A stretch of DNA of 42,057 nucleotides from Firmicutes bacterium CAG:882 (GCA_000435595.1 FR895439.1:18774-60830); one strand, 5' to 3'. Numbered from the stretch's first letter, positions 1-8,239 are shown. Notes: a model not told the origin generated them from the letters alone. Made by a program: numbers and translations.

Positions 1-1055
1 GTGTGCTCTCACCGGATAATACGCAGGTGGAGATTGAGGCGGAGCTTCTTCCGCACAATGCGACATATAAAGAGCTTATATGGAAGGTAACGAATGATGC
101 CGGTGTTGATTCTAACGGTGCAGTGATTGAGGATGGGGAAGTCTCCGAGGTTCCGTATATTGTAAAGAAGGTGCTCAAAGCAGTCGGTGACGGAAAACAC
201 AATGTGCGCTGCTGTACCAGGAACGGAAGAGAGAAAATAAGTCTCATTTCGCAGATAAGCCTTACAGCGGAAGGCCTCGGAATGGCTGAGTTTAATCCGT
301 ATGAGTTTGTATACGGCACTCTGTACACTTCAGCGGAGGTTGAGCCTGCGGTCGGACAGGACAGAGGCATTGTTCCTAAAGGTGGAACCTATATAGCATT
401 TGAGAAGGTCAACTTCGGTAAGAACGGTTCCGATGAGATTACACTTCCTGTGTACGAGTTAAACAATAAGCCGTTCCCTATACAGATATGGAAGGGAATA
501 CCGGGACAGGATGGAGCGGAGCTTGTCGACACGGTTATATATGACCTGCCTTCGATCTGGGCGACATATCAGGAAAAGACCTACAAGCTTCCCGAGCGTT
601 TTAAGGGTGTGTGTACGGTAAGCTTTGTGGCTGACCATGACATAAATATAAAAGGATTCAGCTTTAAGAAATATGAGCGTGCTTATGACATTAACTACGC
701 GGTTGACAATGATGGCATATACGGTGATACCTATACATTAGGAGCTGATTCCATAACAAATATCGGAAATAATGTTGCACTCACATACAATGACATGAAT
801 TTCACGGATGGTATGCATAAGATTACAATCTGCGGTCGTTCGGTGCTTGAAAAGAACACGATTCATGTCCGCTTTGCAAATGAAGAGGGAACGGAGAACA
901 GAATAGCAGAGTTCATCATGCCTCATACGGTTGAGAGCGGAGATGGGTATGTGGAGCAGAGTTTTGAACTTGAGAACATTGAGGGAAGCTATTCGGTTAA
1001 TCTTGTATTCCTTCCGGGATGTAACTTTGACCTTAAGTGGTTCAGATTTGAATAG
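1..1055 (+). CDS. C-terminal part of a carbohydrate-active protein (GH2-type glycosidase likely), 5' end outside window
   Basis: The reading frame is open at the window edge, so only the last 351 or so residues are seen and the GTG at position 3 is not a true start. The visible part begins with a short Ig-like stretch (motif KVTNDAGVDSN), then two beta-rich modules at about residues 95-230 and 235-350. Their aromatic/Asp patterns and C-terminal WFRFE end recall CBM6/35-like carbohydrate-binding sandwiches that close family 2 glycosidases (beta-galactosidase type) in gut Firmicutes. No catalytic residues lie inside the window, so the enzyme class is inference. A strong hairpin with a T-run follows 17 bases after the stop. 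Alternative: another multidomain surface or cytoplasmic glycosidase. Confidence 0.6.
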   Translation, partial: VLSPDNTQVEIEAELLPHNATYKELIWKVTNDAGVDSNGAVIEDGEVSEVPYIVKKVLKAVGDGKHNVRCCTRNGREKISLISQISLTAEGLGMAEFNPYEFVYGTLYTSAEVEPAVGQDRGIVPKGGTYIAFEKVNFGKNGSDEITLPVYELNNKPFPIQIWKGIPGQDGAELVDTVIYDLPSIWATYQEKTYKLPERFKGVCTVSFVADHDINIKGFSFKKYERAYDINYAVDNDGIYGDTYTLGADSITNIGNNVALTYNDMNFTDGMHKITICGRSVLEKNTIHVRFANEEGTENRIAEFIMPHTVESGDGYVEQSFELENIEGSYSVNLVFLPGCNFDLKWFRFE

Positions 1056-1071
1056 CGGAACGCAAACAGAG

Positions 1072-1104
1072 AAAGGACTGCCCAAATTGGCAGTCCTTTT
1101 TTTT
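1072..1104 (+). terminator. Rho-independent terminator of the glycosidase gene
   Basis: An 11-bp perfect stem (1072-1082 with 1089-1099, core AGGACTGCC/GGCAGTCCT) with a 6-base loop runs into eight or more T residues. It lies directly after the stop at 1055. Confidence 0.9.
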
Positions 1105-1111
1105 CGGAGCC

Positions 1112-1152
1112 TTTTTGTGTAACAGAAACGAGGTATCCTGTTACACAAAAAA
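1112..1152. repeat. 14-bp perfect inverted repeat between terminator and tRNA gene
   Basis: The arm TTTTTGTGTAACAG (1112-1125) is matched by its exact complement at 1138-1152, with a 12-base loop. On both strands the T-run is on the 5' side and the A-run on the 3' side, the reverse of a normal terminator. It may still contribute to ending the minus-strand tRNA transcript. Confidence 0.7.
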
Positions 1153-1179
1153 GACACCGGAAATTCCGATGTCTATTCG

Positions 1180-1253
<74 letters not shown>

Positions 1254-1345
1254 CTGATAGATATGCTAACACAGAACAGGAAAAATTTCAACTTGTTTTT
1301 GAAAAAAATACACAATATATTTTACAAAAAATGCTAAAAAACATA

Positions 1346-1373
1346 TTGACATCTGAACATATATGAATATAAT
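1346..1373 (+). promoter_or_regulatory. Promoter of the Zn/Cd export operon
   Basis: TTGACA (1346-1351), 16-base spacer, TATAAT (1368-1373). Both hexamers match the sigma-A consensus exactly, so the promoter should be strong unless repressed. TGAA half-sites overlap it (see next entry). Confidence 0.85.
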
Positions 1374-1415
1374 GAAGATATGAACAGATGAACAAATACT
1401 AATATGTTGCATCTG
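1352..1415 (+). promoter_or_regulatory. Likely operator for the ArsR/SmtB-type repressor
   Basis: TGAA half-sites occur at 1354, 1364, 1373, 1381 and 1389, spaced 10, 9, 8 and 8 bases, and three of them read TGAACA. The hexamer CATCTG at 1350 is answered by CAGATG at 1385, and again by CATCTG at 1410. SmtB/CzrA proteins bind imperfect dyads built on TGAA, so repressor binding here would cover the -10 box. The exact dyad cannot be settled by eye. Confidence 0.6.
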
Positions 1416-1461
1416 TGAAGGGTTCCGCATAGGATAAGGATTGTGATTGGAGGTGACTTAT

Positions 1462-1821
1462 ATGGCGGATAATGCAGGAGATCAGAATGAATTTCTCGCA
1501 GCTCACGATGATGTGGTAAGGAGGGTGTTAGAGCAGCAGCCTGCCGAAGAGTATCTGTATGATCTTGCAGAGTTATTTAAAGTGTTTGGAGATTCCACCA
1601 GAATAAGAATACTGTATGCTCTGTTTGAAAGTGAGTTATGTGTGAACGATATCGCACAGCTTTTGAATCTCGGACAGTCGGCGGTCAGCCACCAGCTCAA
1701 GATTCTCAAGGATGCGAAGCTTGTGAGGTTTCGCAGGGAGGGTAAGATTATATTTTATGCCCTTGATGATGACCATGTCAGAAATATGCTGAGCATGGGA
1801 ATGGAACATGTTGAAGAATAA
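1462..1821 (+). CDS. ArsR/SmtB-family zinc-responsive repressor (CzrA-like)
   Basis: A 119-residue winged-helix dimeric repressor that should release DNA when it binds excess metal. The recognition helix is around residues 70-82 (LGQSAVSHQLKILKDA). The C-terminal helix carries the alpha5 metal site of SmtB/CzrA: D103-x-H105, ten residues, H116-x-x-E119. The alpha3 cysteine pair of CadC/ArsR is incomplete (ELCVND has one Cys), which argues for Zn(II) rather than As(III) or Pb. ATG 1462 is chosen because GGAGG sits 8 bases upstream; a TTG at 1447 would place that site inside the gene. It is first in an operon with a metal-binding domain protein and a P1B ATPase, its likely targets. Confidence 0.92.
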   Translation: MADNAGDQNEFLAAHDDVVRRVLEQQPAEEYLYDLAELFKVFGDSTRIRILYALFESELCVNDIAQLLNLGQSAVSHQLKILKDAKLVRFRREGKIIFYALDDDHVRNMLSMGMEHVEE

Positions 1822-1853
1822 AATAATTTAATAATTTCAAGGAGGATTTTATC

Positions 1854-2072
1854 ATGAAGAAGACATACAATGTAGAGGTTGATTGCCCTAACTGTGCAGC
1901 TAAGATGGAGGAGGCAGTTAAGAACACTAATGGAGTTAAGGATGCTTCATTAAGCTTTATGACACTTAAGCTCAAGGTTGAATTTGAGGATGGTGCCGAT
2001 GTTGATGCGGTTATGAAGGAAGCCTACGCTAACTGCAAGAAGGTTGAAGATGACTGCGTAATTGAGCTTTAA
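1854..2072 (+). CDS. Heavy-metal-associated (HMA) domain protein
   Basis: A 72-residue single-domain protein with a ferredoxin-like HMA fold. The metal-binding loop is DCPNCAAKME near residues 10-19, a variant of GMTCxxC in which Asp precedes the first Cys, as in metal-binding domains of Zn/Cd pumps. GGAGG lies upstream of the ATG. It is probably the metallochaperone or detached N-terminal domain of the ATPase 62 bases downstream, which has no HMA domain of its own. A CopZ-type copper chaperone is possible but fits less well with the P1B-2 partner. Confidence 0.88.
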   Translation: MKKTYNVEVDCPNCAAKMEEAVKNTNGVKDASLSFMTLKLKVEFEDGADVDAVMKEAYANCKKVEDDCVIEL

Positions 2073-2134
2073 TGGTATGCTGTCGATGCTCTGCATCGGC
2101 AGCAGATTTTTCATTATGGTAAAGGGAGGCATTT

Positions 2135-4006
2135 ATGAATAAGAAACAGAAGACGATATTATATCGTATTATTATTTCTGCTGTTCTCGTTGTGGTTGTT
2201 TCCATACTTGATGCCCTGTTGGATTTGAATGTGTGGATTAGTGCCGTGTTATATCTGATCCCCTATTTTGTGATCGGATATGATATACTTAAGAAGGCGG
2301 GAAAGGGAATTTTAAACAGACAGATTTTTGATGAGAATTTCCTTATGGCGGTTGCGACGGTAGGCGCGATTGCAATCGGAGAGTTCCGCGAGGGTGTTGC
2401 GGTTATGCTCTTCTACCAGATTGGAGAACTTTTCCAGAGTGTTGCAGTCGGAAAGAGCAGAAAAAACATTGCGGCACTCATGGATATCAGACCGGATTAT
2501 GCGAATATAGTTGTCGACGGGCAGTTGCAGAAGGTTGATCCGGATGAGGTCGAGATTGGAACAACCATAGTGGTCAATCCGGGTGAGAAGGTTCCTATTG
2601 ACGGTGTGATAATTGATGGAAATACATCGCTTAATACGAGTGCACTCACGGGTGAGAGTGTCCCGAGAGATGCAGTATGCGGCGATGAGGTTATAAGCGG
2701 ATGTATCAATCTTACGGGAACAATTCACATTCGCACAACTAAGGAGTTCGGCGACTCAACGGTATCTAAGATACTTGATCTCGTTGAGAATTCAAGTCTT
2801 AAGAAGTCACGTTCGGAGAATTTTATCACAAAGTTTGCAAAATATTATACACCGGCAGTGTGCTACAGTGCACTTGCACTTGCGATTATACCGCCTGTGA
2901 TTAATCTTATAATTGGTAATCCTGCAGCATGGCTGACCTGGATTATAAGGGCACTTTCATTCCTCGTTGTAAGCTGTCCTTGTGCACTTGTAATTTCCAT
3001 TCCGTTAAGCTTCTTTGGCGGAATAGGATGTGCTTCAACGAACGGAATACTCGTCAAGGGTTCTAACTACCTTGAAGCACTTGCAGATACAAAGTACATT
3101 GTATTTGATAAGACAGGAACACTCACCAAGGGTGTGTTTGAGGTTACGGGAAACTATCCTGAGAATGGTTTTACACCGGATGAACTTTTATACTATGCAG
3201 CTTATGCCGAGAGCGGTTCAAGCCACCCTATAAGCATAAGTCTTAAGAAAGCTTATGATAAGAAGCTTGAGCTTGAGCGTGTAACCGGAATAGAAGAAGT
3301 TGCCGGTCATGGTGTTACAGCGGTCGTCGACGGAAGAAAGACCGCAGCCGGAAATGTCAAGCTTATGAAGAAGGTCGGTGCCGCCGTTACATCGGAGCAT
3401 GATGACGGAACTGCCGTATATGTAGCGATTGACGGTGTATATGCCGGCTGCATCACTATATCAGATGTTGTCAAGCCGACATCTAAGGAAGCTATATCAG
3501 GTCTTAAGTCAGCAGGAATCAGGACTGTAATGCTCACAGGAGATACAGCTAAGACAGCACAGCTCGTCGGAACAGAGCTTGGTATTGATGAGATTCACAG
3601 TGAGCTTCTTCCGGCAGACAAGGTGGCACAGGTTGAAAGACTTCTCGGTGAGAAGGGGGCTAAGGAGAAGCTGGCATTTGTCGGCGATGGTATCAATGAT
3701 GCACCCGTCCTTTCAAGAGCGGATATTGGTGTTGCGATGGGAGCACTTGGTTCTGATGCGGCTATTGAGGCAGCAGATGTGGTTCTCATGGATGATGACC
3801 CTGCCAAGCTTGCACTTGCAATGAGAATATCGACAAAGACGCTTAAAATAGTCAGACAGAATATTGCGTTTGCAATTGCCGTCAAGTTCGCATGTCTTAT
3901 CCTTGTGGCACTCGGAATTGCCAATATGTGGGTTGCAATATTTGCGGATGTCGGTGTTATGGTTCTCGCGGTTCTTAACGCTACGAGAGCACTCAGGATA
4001 AAGTAA
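2135..4006 (+). CDS. zntA: P1B-2-type Zn2+/Cd2+-exporting ATPase
   Basis: A 623-residue inner-membrane pump driving divalent soft metals out of the cell with ATP. Motifs in order: TGES (about 171, actuator), CPC followed by SIP in M6 (about 281), DKTGT with the phosphorylated Asp (about 325), the HP motif SSHP (about 363), and GDGINDAP (about 517). The last helices carry the P1B-2 signature: N576 then K seven residues on in M7, and DVG (about 605) then N seven residues on in M8. This is the Zn/Cd/Pb class, not the Cu class. The N-terminal HMA domain is absent and the protein begins with membrane segments; the adjacent 72-residue HMA protein probably replaces it. GGGAGG precedes the ATG. Confidence 0.95.
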   Translation: MNKKQKTILYRIIISAVLVVVVSILDALLDLNVWISAVLYLIPYFVIGYDILKKAGKGILNRQIFDENFLMAVATVGAIAIGEFREGVAVMLFYQIGELFQSVAVGKSRKNIAALMDIRPDYANIVVDGQLQKVDPDEVEIGTTIVVNPGEKVPIDGVIIDGNTSLNTSALTGESVPRDAVCGDEVISGCINLTGTIHIRTTKEFGDSTVSKILDLVENSSLKKSRSENFITKFAKYYTPAVCYSALALAIIPPVINLIIGNPAAWLTWIIRALSFLVVSCPCALVISIPLSFFGGIGCASTNGILVKGSNYLEALADTKYIVFDKTGTLTKGVFEVTGNYPENGFTPDELLYYAAYAESGSSHPISISLKKAYDKKLELERVTGIEEVAGHGVTAVVDGRKTAAGNVKLMKKVGAAVTSEHDDGTAVYVAIDGVYAGCITISDVVKPTSKEAISGLKSAGIRTVMLTGDTAKTAQLVGTELGIDEIHSELLPADKVAQVERLLGEKGAKEKLAFVGDGINDAPVLSRADIGVAMGALGSDAAIEAADVVLMDDDPAKLALAMRISTKTLKIVRQNIAFAIAVKFACLILVALGIANMWVAIFADVGVMVLAVLNATRALRIK

Positions 4007-4041
4007 TAAAAACGTTAAAAAAGGGAATATTTGATTTTGTT

Positions 4042-4076
4042 CCCCCGCAAGGTGCTGACCTGCGGGGGATTTTTAT
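4042..4076 (+). terminator. Rho-independent terminator of the metal-export operon
   Basis: CCCCCGCA (4042-4049) pairs with TGCGGGGG (4061-4068), extended by GGT/ACC around a GCTG loop with one bulged A. An ATTTTTATTT tail follows. Confidence 0.9.
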
Positions 4077-4205
4077 TTCTTAATGAAATCTTAATCTTTC
4101 TCCTCTTTTCCTTTAATTTTCCAGGTTTATATTGTAACCATCAACAAGAGATACCATATCGGAGACAGATAAAGCGGTAAATATGTAATTCCGATAAGAT
4201 AACAC

Positions 4206-4235
4206 TTGTAAAGAAGCAATCCATAAAGCTATAAT
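4206..4235 (+). promoter_or_regulatory. Probable promoter of the UBA/two-component/UDPGP operon
   Basis: TTGTAA (4206-4211), 18-base spacer, TATAAT (4230-4235), about 27 bases before the ATG of the first gene. The -35 box is imperfect. Confidence 0.6.
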
Positions 4236-4261
4236 AAAAATGAAAACGGAGGAAAATAATT

Positions 4262-4810
4262 ATGGAACTTAGCAGTGAAGAAAAATTCGACAGGGCGATG
4301 AAGCTCTCACAGAGAACAGGGGTAAGCCTTGAGGATGCCAAGGCGGCACTTAATGCATGTGATTTTGATATGCTTGATGCGGTTGTATATTTGGAAAAGT
4401 TAGGAAAGACAGCCGCACCACACTATACGGATTATACTACTACCGGCAATACGGGCAGTGTGCGGACAGATTACACTGATGAGGAGGAACATAAAAGTAA
4501 GAGAGTTACCTTCGGCGACCTGCTGGGAAGATTTTTTAAGTGGATTGGAAAGGTTATCAAGATAGGAAATGAGAATTTCCTTGATGTGAGAAGAAATGAT
4601 GAGGATATAATGAAGATGCCGCTCACGGTATGTGTTTTGCTTCTCATCTTTGCGTTCTGGGTATGCATACCACTTCTGATTGTGGGATTGTTCTTCTCAT
4701 TCAGATACAGCTTTTCAGGACCGTTGTTTAAGACGGATGATGTGTTTAACAACGCAATGAACAAGGCATCAGATGTGACTGAGAACATAAAGAAGGAGTT
4801 CAAGGACTAA
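4262..4810 (+). CDS. UBA-like / DUF4342 membrane protein
   Basis: 182 residues. Residues 1-45 resemble the UBA/EF-Ts N-terminal fold: RTGVSLEDAKAALNACDFDMLDAVVYL has the usual pattern of valid-residue turns and a helix pair. A polar, Thr/Asp-rich linker follows (about 52-80). A basic helix and one long hydrophobic segment near residues 120-150 suggest membrane anchoring, and the C-terminus is helical and charged. This order matches proteins annotated DUF4342 in Clostridia; their function is unknown to me. GGAGG lies 7-8 bases before the ATG. It is first in a run with a two-component system (7-base gap), so it may modulate or report to that system. Confidence 0.7.
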   Translation: MELSSEEKFDRAMKLSQRTGVSLEDAKAALNACDFDMLDAVVYLEKLGKTAAPHYTDYTTTGNTGSVRTDYTDEEEHKSKRVTFGDLLGRFFKWIGKVIKIGNENFLDVRRNDEDIMKMPLTVCVLLLIFAFWVCIPLLIVGLFFSFRYSFSGPLFKTDDVFNNAMNKASDVTENIKKEFKD

Positions 4811-4817
4811 GATAGAT

Positions 4818-5507
4818 ATGGCAGCGATATTGATTGTTGAGGATGAAGAGAAGATTGCGAGATTCGTTGAGCTGGAGCTTAAGCATGAAGGCTATGAGGT
4901 CGGAAAGGCTGCTGACGGGAGAACAGGTCTTTCAATGGCTGAGAGCGGTAAGTATGACCTCATGCTTCTGGATGTGATGTTGCCGGAGCTTAACGGGATG
5001 GAACTGTTAAGGAGGCTCAGAAGGACGAGCAGCATGCCTGTAATAATGGTGACGGCGAGGGATGCGGTCATGGATAAGGTATCGGGTCTTGATATGGGGG
5101 CTGATGATTACATCACCAAGCCGTTTGCCATAGAGGAGCTTTTGGCAAGGATAAGAGTTGCACTCAAAAAATCAACGGAAATATCGGCGTCACATATCAG
5201 CTTGGATGTGCTTTCATGCGGGAGCGTCAGTCTTGACAAGGCAAGGCATGAGGTCAAGGTTGGCGGAAAGCTTGTTGAACTGACACACAGAGAATTTTCA
5301 CTGCTTGAATATATGCTTGAGAATAAGAATATTGTGCTTAGCAGGGATACATTGCTCGAGAAGGTATGCGGATATGACTATGCAGGGGAGACTAATGTTA
5401 TAGATGTATATGTGCGTTATATTCGCACGAAGATAGATGATGCCTTTGGTATCAAGCTTATTTCGACGGTAAGAGGAGTTGGATATGTCATCAAAGAAGA
5501 GCAGTGA
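4818..5507 (+). CDS. OmpR/PhoB-family response regulator
   Basis: 229 residues. The receiver domain (1-115) has the acidic pair EDEE near residue 8, the phospho-accepting D52 in LLLDVMLPE, the conserved Thr in VTARD, and Lys in ITKPF near residue 103. The winged-helix DNA-binding domain (about 130-229) contains ELTHREFSLLEYML and ends with VRGVGYVI, the standard OmpR C-terminus. The kinase start overlaps its last 23 bases, so the two are translationally coupled and are almost certainly cognate partners. The regulon cannot be read from the sequence. Confidence 0.95.
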   Translation: MAAILIVEDEEKIARFVELELKHEGYEVGKAADGRTGLSMAESGKYDLMLLDVMLPELNGMELLRRLRRTSSMPVIMVTARDAVMDKVSGLDMGADDYITKPFAIEELLARIRVALKKSTEISASHISLDVLSCGSVSLDKARHEVKVGGKLVELTHREFSLLEYMLENKNIVLSRDTLLEKVCGYDYAGETNVIDVYVRYIRTKIDDAFGIKLISTVRGVGYVIKEEQ

Positions 5508-6750
5508 GGAATCAATCGTAAGACGTATCAACAGAACATTTGTAGGTAAGTATGTATGGCACATCCTGAAAATGGATGTGCTTATCTGCATTATTGCTGC
5601 TGTGGTGAGTCTTTTTATCGCGGAAAAATCAGCAATGGGTGAGTTTGACATAAAGACACAGAGAAATATAGAGTGGAACATAGGAAGTGATTTCCTGTCC
5701 TATAACATGACAGGAACGCAAGGACAGGAATATACGGTGAATATCACGCTGAATGAAGCAAGAGTGGTGCTCATAATCGGCGTTGTGATTCTTTTGGTGC
5801 AGTTCTTTTCGGTGCTTGTGATGTCAGCCAATATGAAAAACAGCATTAATGACAGATTAAGACCGATAAGGGAGATGGCAAGAAAGACAGAACAGCTCAC
5901 TGACATGGCTTACAACGAACAGTATTTTAAGAGTCTTGAAGATGCAATAGAGAATGTTAATGCTACGTCGCCGGATGCAAAGATAAGTACCAACAACAAG
6001 GAGCTGCAGGGAATTGAGACGGCACTGAATCACCTGCTTGAACGTATGAGGGATACATACAGGCAGCAGTCGCGATTTGTCTCGGATGCATCACATGAGC
6101 TTCGCACACCTATTGCGGTCATAAGAGGTTATGCGGATATGCTTGACCGTTGGGGAAAAGAGGATGAAGGTATACTTGAGGAATCGATAGACGCCATAAA
6201 AAACGAATCGGAACATATGCAGAAGCTTGTTGAGCAGCTGCTTTTTCTCGCAAGAGGCGACAGCGGGAGAAATAATCTTAAGATGGAAGAGATTAAGCTT
6301 GATGAGCTTATGAATGAAGTGTATGAAGAATCGAAGATGATTGATTCAGAGCATGTCTATGAGTTCTTCGGGGAAAGTGTGCGGATGCGTGGTGACATAT
6401 CAATGATAAAGCAGTGTGCGAGGATATTGATTGACAATGCCGCAAAATACACACAGAATGGCGATACGATAACCATAAGAACCGGAAAAAGGGAGGATGG
6501 TGTATATTTCAGCGTTCAGGACAACGGAATAGGGATGAAAGAGGCTGATGTCAGCCATATTTTTGAGCGTTTTTACCGTTCGGACGAGGCAAGAGGGCAT
6601 AAGAGCGGCGGCACGGGGCTTGGACTTTCGATTGCAAAGTGGATTGTCGACAGACATAACGGATATTTTAATGTCTTGACCAGACCGGATATAGGAACTA
6701 GAATAACAGTGATATTTAAATCTGAAACGGAGAATGACAATGAATTATAA
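5485..6750 (+). CDS. Membrane sensor histidine kinase
   Basis: 421 residues. Two membrane segments (about 30-48 and 88-110) frame a short extracytoplasmic loop of about 40 residues. A HAMP-like linker follows, then a HisKA domain with the phospho-accepting H204 in SHELRTP, and an HATPase_c domain with N box (RILIDNAAKY), G1 (DNGIGM), F box (FERFYR) and G2 (GGTGLGLSI). The ATG at 5485 is preferred over the TTG at 5479 because GAGGAG ends 6 bases upstream. It overlaps the response regulator and the next gene, pointing to one transcript. The small sensing loop suggests an envelope or membrane signal; the ligand is unknown. Confidence 0.95.
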   Translation: MSSKKSSEESIVRRINRTFVGKYVWHILKMDVLICIIAAVVSLFIAEKSAMGEFDIKTQRNIEWNIGSDFLSYNMTGTQGQEYTVNITLNEARVVLIIGVVILLVQFFSVLVMSANMKNSINDRLRPIREMARKTEQLTDMAYNEQYFKSLEDAIENVNATSPDAKISTNNKELQGIETALNHLLERMRDTYRQQSRFVSDASHELRTPIAVIRGYADMLDRWGKEDEGILEESIDAIKNESEHMQKLVEQLLFLARGDSGRNNLKMEEIKLDELMNEVYEESKMIDSEHVYEFFGESVRMRGDISMIKQCARILIDNAAKYTQNGDTITIRTGKREDGVYFSVQDNGIGMKEADVSHIFERFYRSDEARGHKSGGTGLGLSIAKWIVDRHNGYFNVLTRPDIGTRITVIFKSETENDNEL

Positions 6751-7957
6751 CGAGGCAGTTGAAAAATTAAAGACATTTAATCAGGAGCATGTGCTTAGGT
6801 TCTATGAGGAGCTTAACGAGGATGGGAAAAAAGAACTTCTATCGCAGATAGAGAGAACGGATTTTACGGTTATAGAGCAGGCGGCAGAGGGCGGAAAGCG
6901 CGGAAAAATAGCACCAATCAAGGCAATGACGCTGCCGGAGATTGAGATGGGACGGGAGCATTTTGGGAGAATCGGAATTGAGGCTGTGAGAGCGGGAAAG
7001 GTTGGTGCCGTCCTTTTAGCCGGAGGAATGGGAACAAGACTCGGCTCCGATGCACCGAAGGGAATGTACGATATTGGAATAAGCAGGCATGTCTATATTT
7101 TTCAGAGAGTTATCGAGAACCTTATGAAGGTTGTATCAAAGTCAGGAAATTATATACAGTTGTTTGTTATGACCAGCGAGAAGAATCACGATGCCACGGT
7201 CAACTTTTTCAGGGAGCATGACTACTTCGGCTATGACAGCGAGTATATCGCATTTTTTATGCAGGATATGGCACCTGCTGCCGATTATGGCGGAAAGGTA
7301 TACATGGAGGCGAAGGACTGCATAGCGACATCGCCTAACGGTAATGGCGGCTGGTTTCTTTCTATGAAGAAGAGCGGACTTATGGAGCTGATTGAAAAGC
7401 GTGGGATTGAGTGGCTTAATGTGTTTGCGGTGGATAATGTGCTGCAGAGCATTGCTGACCCGGTATTCATCGGTGCTGTGCTCGAAGGAGGGTATTCCGT
7501 CGGCTCTAAGGTTATAAGAAAGGTAAGTCCTGATGAGAAGGTCGGAGTTATGTGTACTGAGGATGGCAGACCGTCGATTGTTGAGTACATTGAACTCACG
7601 GATGACATGCTCACGCAAAAAGATGAAAACGGAGAGTATGCATATAATTTCGGAGTCATTCTCAATTATCTGTTCAAGGTTGACCGGCTTTTGGGACTGC
7701 TTGAAAGAAAGCTTCCGTACCACAAGTCAGCGAAGAAAATTCCATATATAAATGAGAAAGGTGAGTCCGTGAAGCCGGACGAACCGAACGGATATAAGTA
7801 TGAGCAGTTCATACTTGACATGATACAGATGCTTGACAGCTGTCTGCCGTTTGAGGTGCTAAGAGAGAAGGAGTTCGCACCGATTAAAAATAAGACGGGT
7901 GTGGATTCGGTTGAGTCGGCAAGAGAACTCTTAAAGAAAAACGCAATTGAGCTTTAA
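6740..7957 (+). CDS. UDPGP-family UTP:sugar-1-phosphate uridylyltransferase
   Basis: 405 residues. Cytoplasmic enzyme joining UTP with a sugar-1-phosphate (glucose-1-P or N-acetylglucosamine-1-P) to form a UDP-sugar and pyrophosphate. The nucleotide-binding signature LAGGMGTRLGSDAPKGMYD lies near residues 91-109. This is the eukaryote-like UDPGP fold, not the bacterial GalU type. Typical length for the Firmicute members is about 400. ATG 6740 has GGAG 7 bases upstream; ATG 6734 is too close to it. The gene overlaps the sensor-kinase end, so UDP-sugar supply may be co-expressed with that two-component system. Its stop codon forms part of the direct repeat flanking the mobile repeat that follows. 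Confidence 0.88.
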   Translation: MNYNEAVEKLKTFNQEHVLRFYEELNEDGKKELLSQIERTDFTVIEQAAEGGKRGKIAPIKAMTLPEIEMGREHFGRIGIEAVRAGKVGAVLLAGGMGTRLGSDAPKGMYDIGISRHVYIFQRVIENLMKVVSKSGNYIQLFVMTSEKNHDATVNFFREHDYFGYDSEYIAFFMQDMAPAADYGGKVYMEAKDCIATSPNGNGGWFLSMKKSGLMELIEKRGIEWLNVFAVDNVLQSIADPVFIGAVLEGGYSVGSKVIRKVSPDEKVGVMCTEDGRPSIVEYIELTDDMLTQKDENGEYAYNFGVILNYLFKVDRLLGLLERKLPYHKSAKKIPYINEKGESVKPDEPNGYKYEQFILDMIQMLDSCLPFEVLREKEFAPIKNKTGVDSVESARELLKKNAIEL

Positions 7958-7965
7958 TAATGTAA

Positions 7966-8174
7966 TAGACAATTGCGAAACTATATATTTGAAAGCGTAC
8001 GTTGTACAAATTTAACAATTCACCACAGGCACGCTTTCGCTACATGAATCACGCAACGGTACATAACGCAGTAAAATACACTGCCTAAGTACCGGCGGCT
8101 TCATAGTACCTGCTTGCGAATTTGTTAAATTTGCACAACTGTTTACCGTCAAAATTGCGTTTCGCAATTGCCTG
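7966..8174. repeat. Palindromic mobile repeat A, copy 1 (MITE-like)
   Basis: About 205 bp with terminal inverted repeats CAATTGCGAAAC (7970-7981) and GTTTCGCAATTG (8159-8170). Nested inside are further pairs: 8001-8021 with 8118-8139, 8041-8048 with 8100-8108, GGTAC 8058 with GTACC 8089, and GCAGT 8068 with ACTGC 8080. The whole can fold into one long hairpin. It is flanked by an 11-bp direct repeat TAATAATGTAA (7955-7965 and 8175-8185) that looks like a target duplication. 142 bp (8001-8142) are identical to copy 2 at 17538-17679. No ORF is carried, so movement would need a transposase in trans. Confidence 0.9.
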
Positions 8175-8200
8175 TAATAATGTAAATCCGAGAGGAGACG

Positions 8201-8231
8201 AACCCGCTGATTTTTCAGCGGGTTTAATTTT
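8201..8231 (+). terminator. Terminator between convergent genes
   Basis: AACCCGCTGA (8201-8210) pairs perfectly with TCAGCGGGTT (8215-8224) across a TTTT loop, followed by TAATTTT. It is probably the original terminator of the pyrophosphorylase operon, now pushed about 220 bases away from the stop codon by repeat A. The hairpin may also serve the convergent GH43 gene. Confidence 0.8.
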
Positions 8232-8239
8232 AATGAAAT

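Noticed and set aside
7142..7723. 193-codon minus-strand frame inside the UDP-sugar pyrophosphorylase gene
   Set aside because: It is antisense to a well-supported gene, has no ribosome binding site and no recognisable domain.
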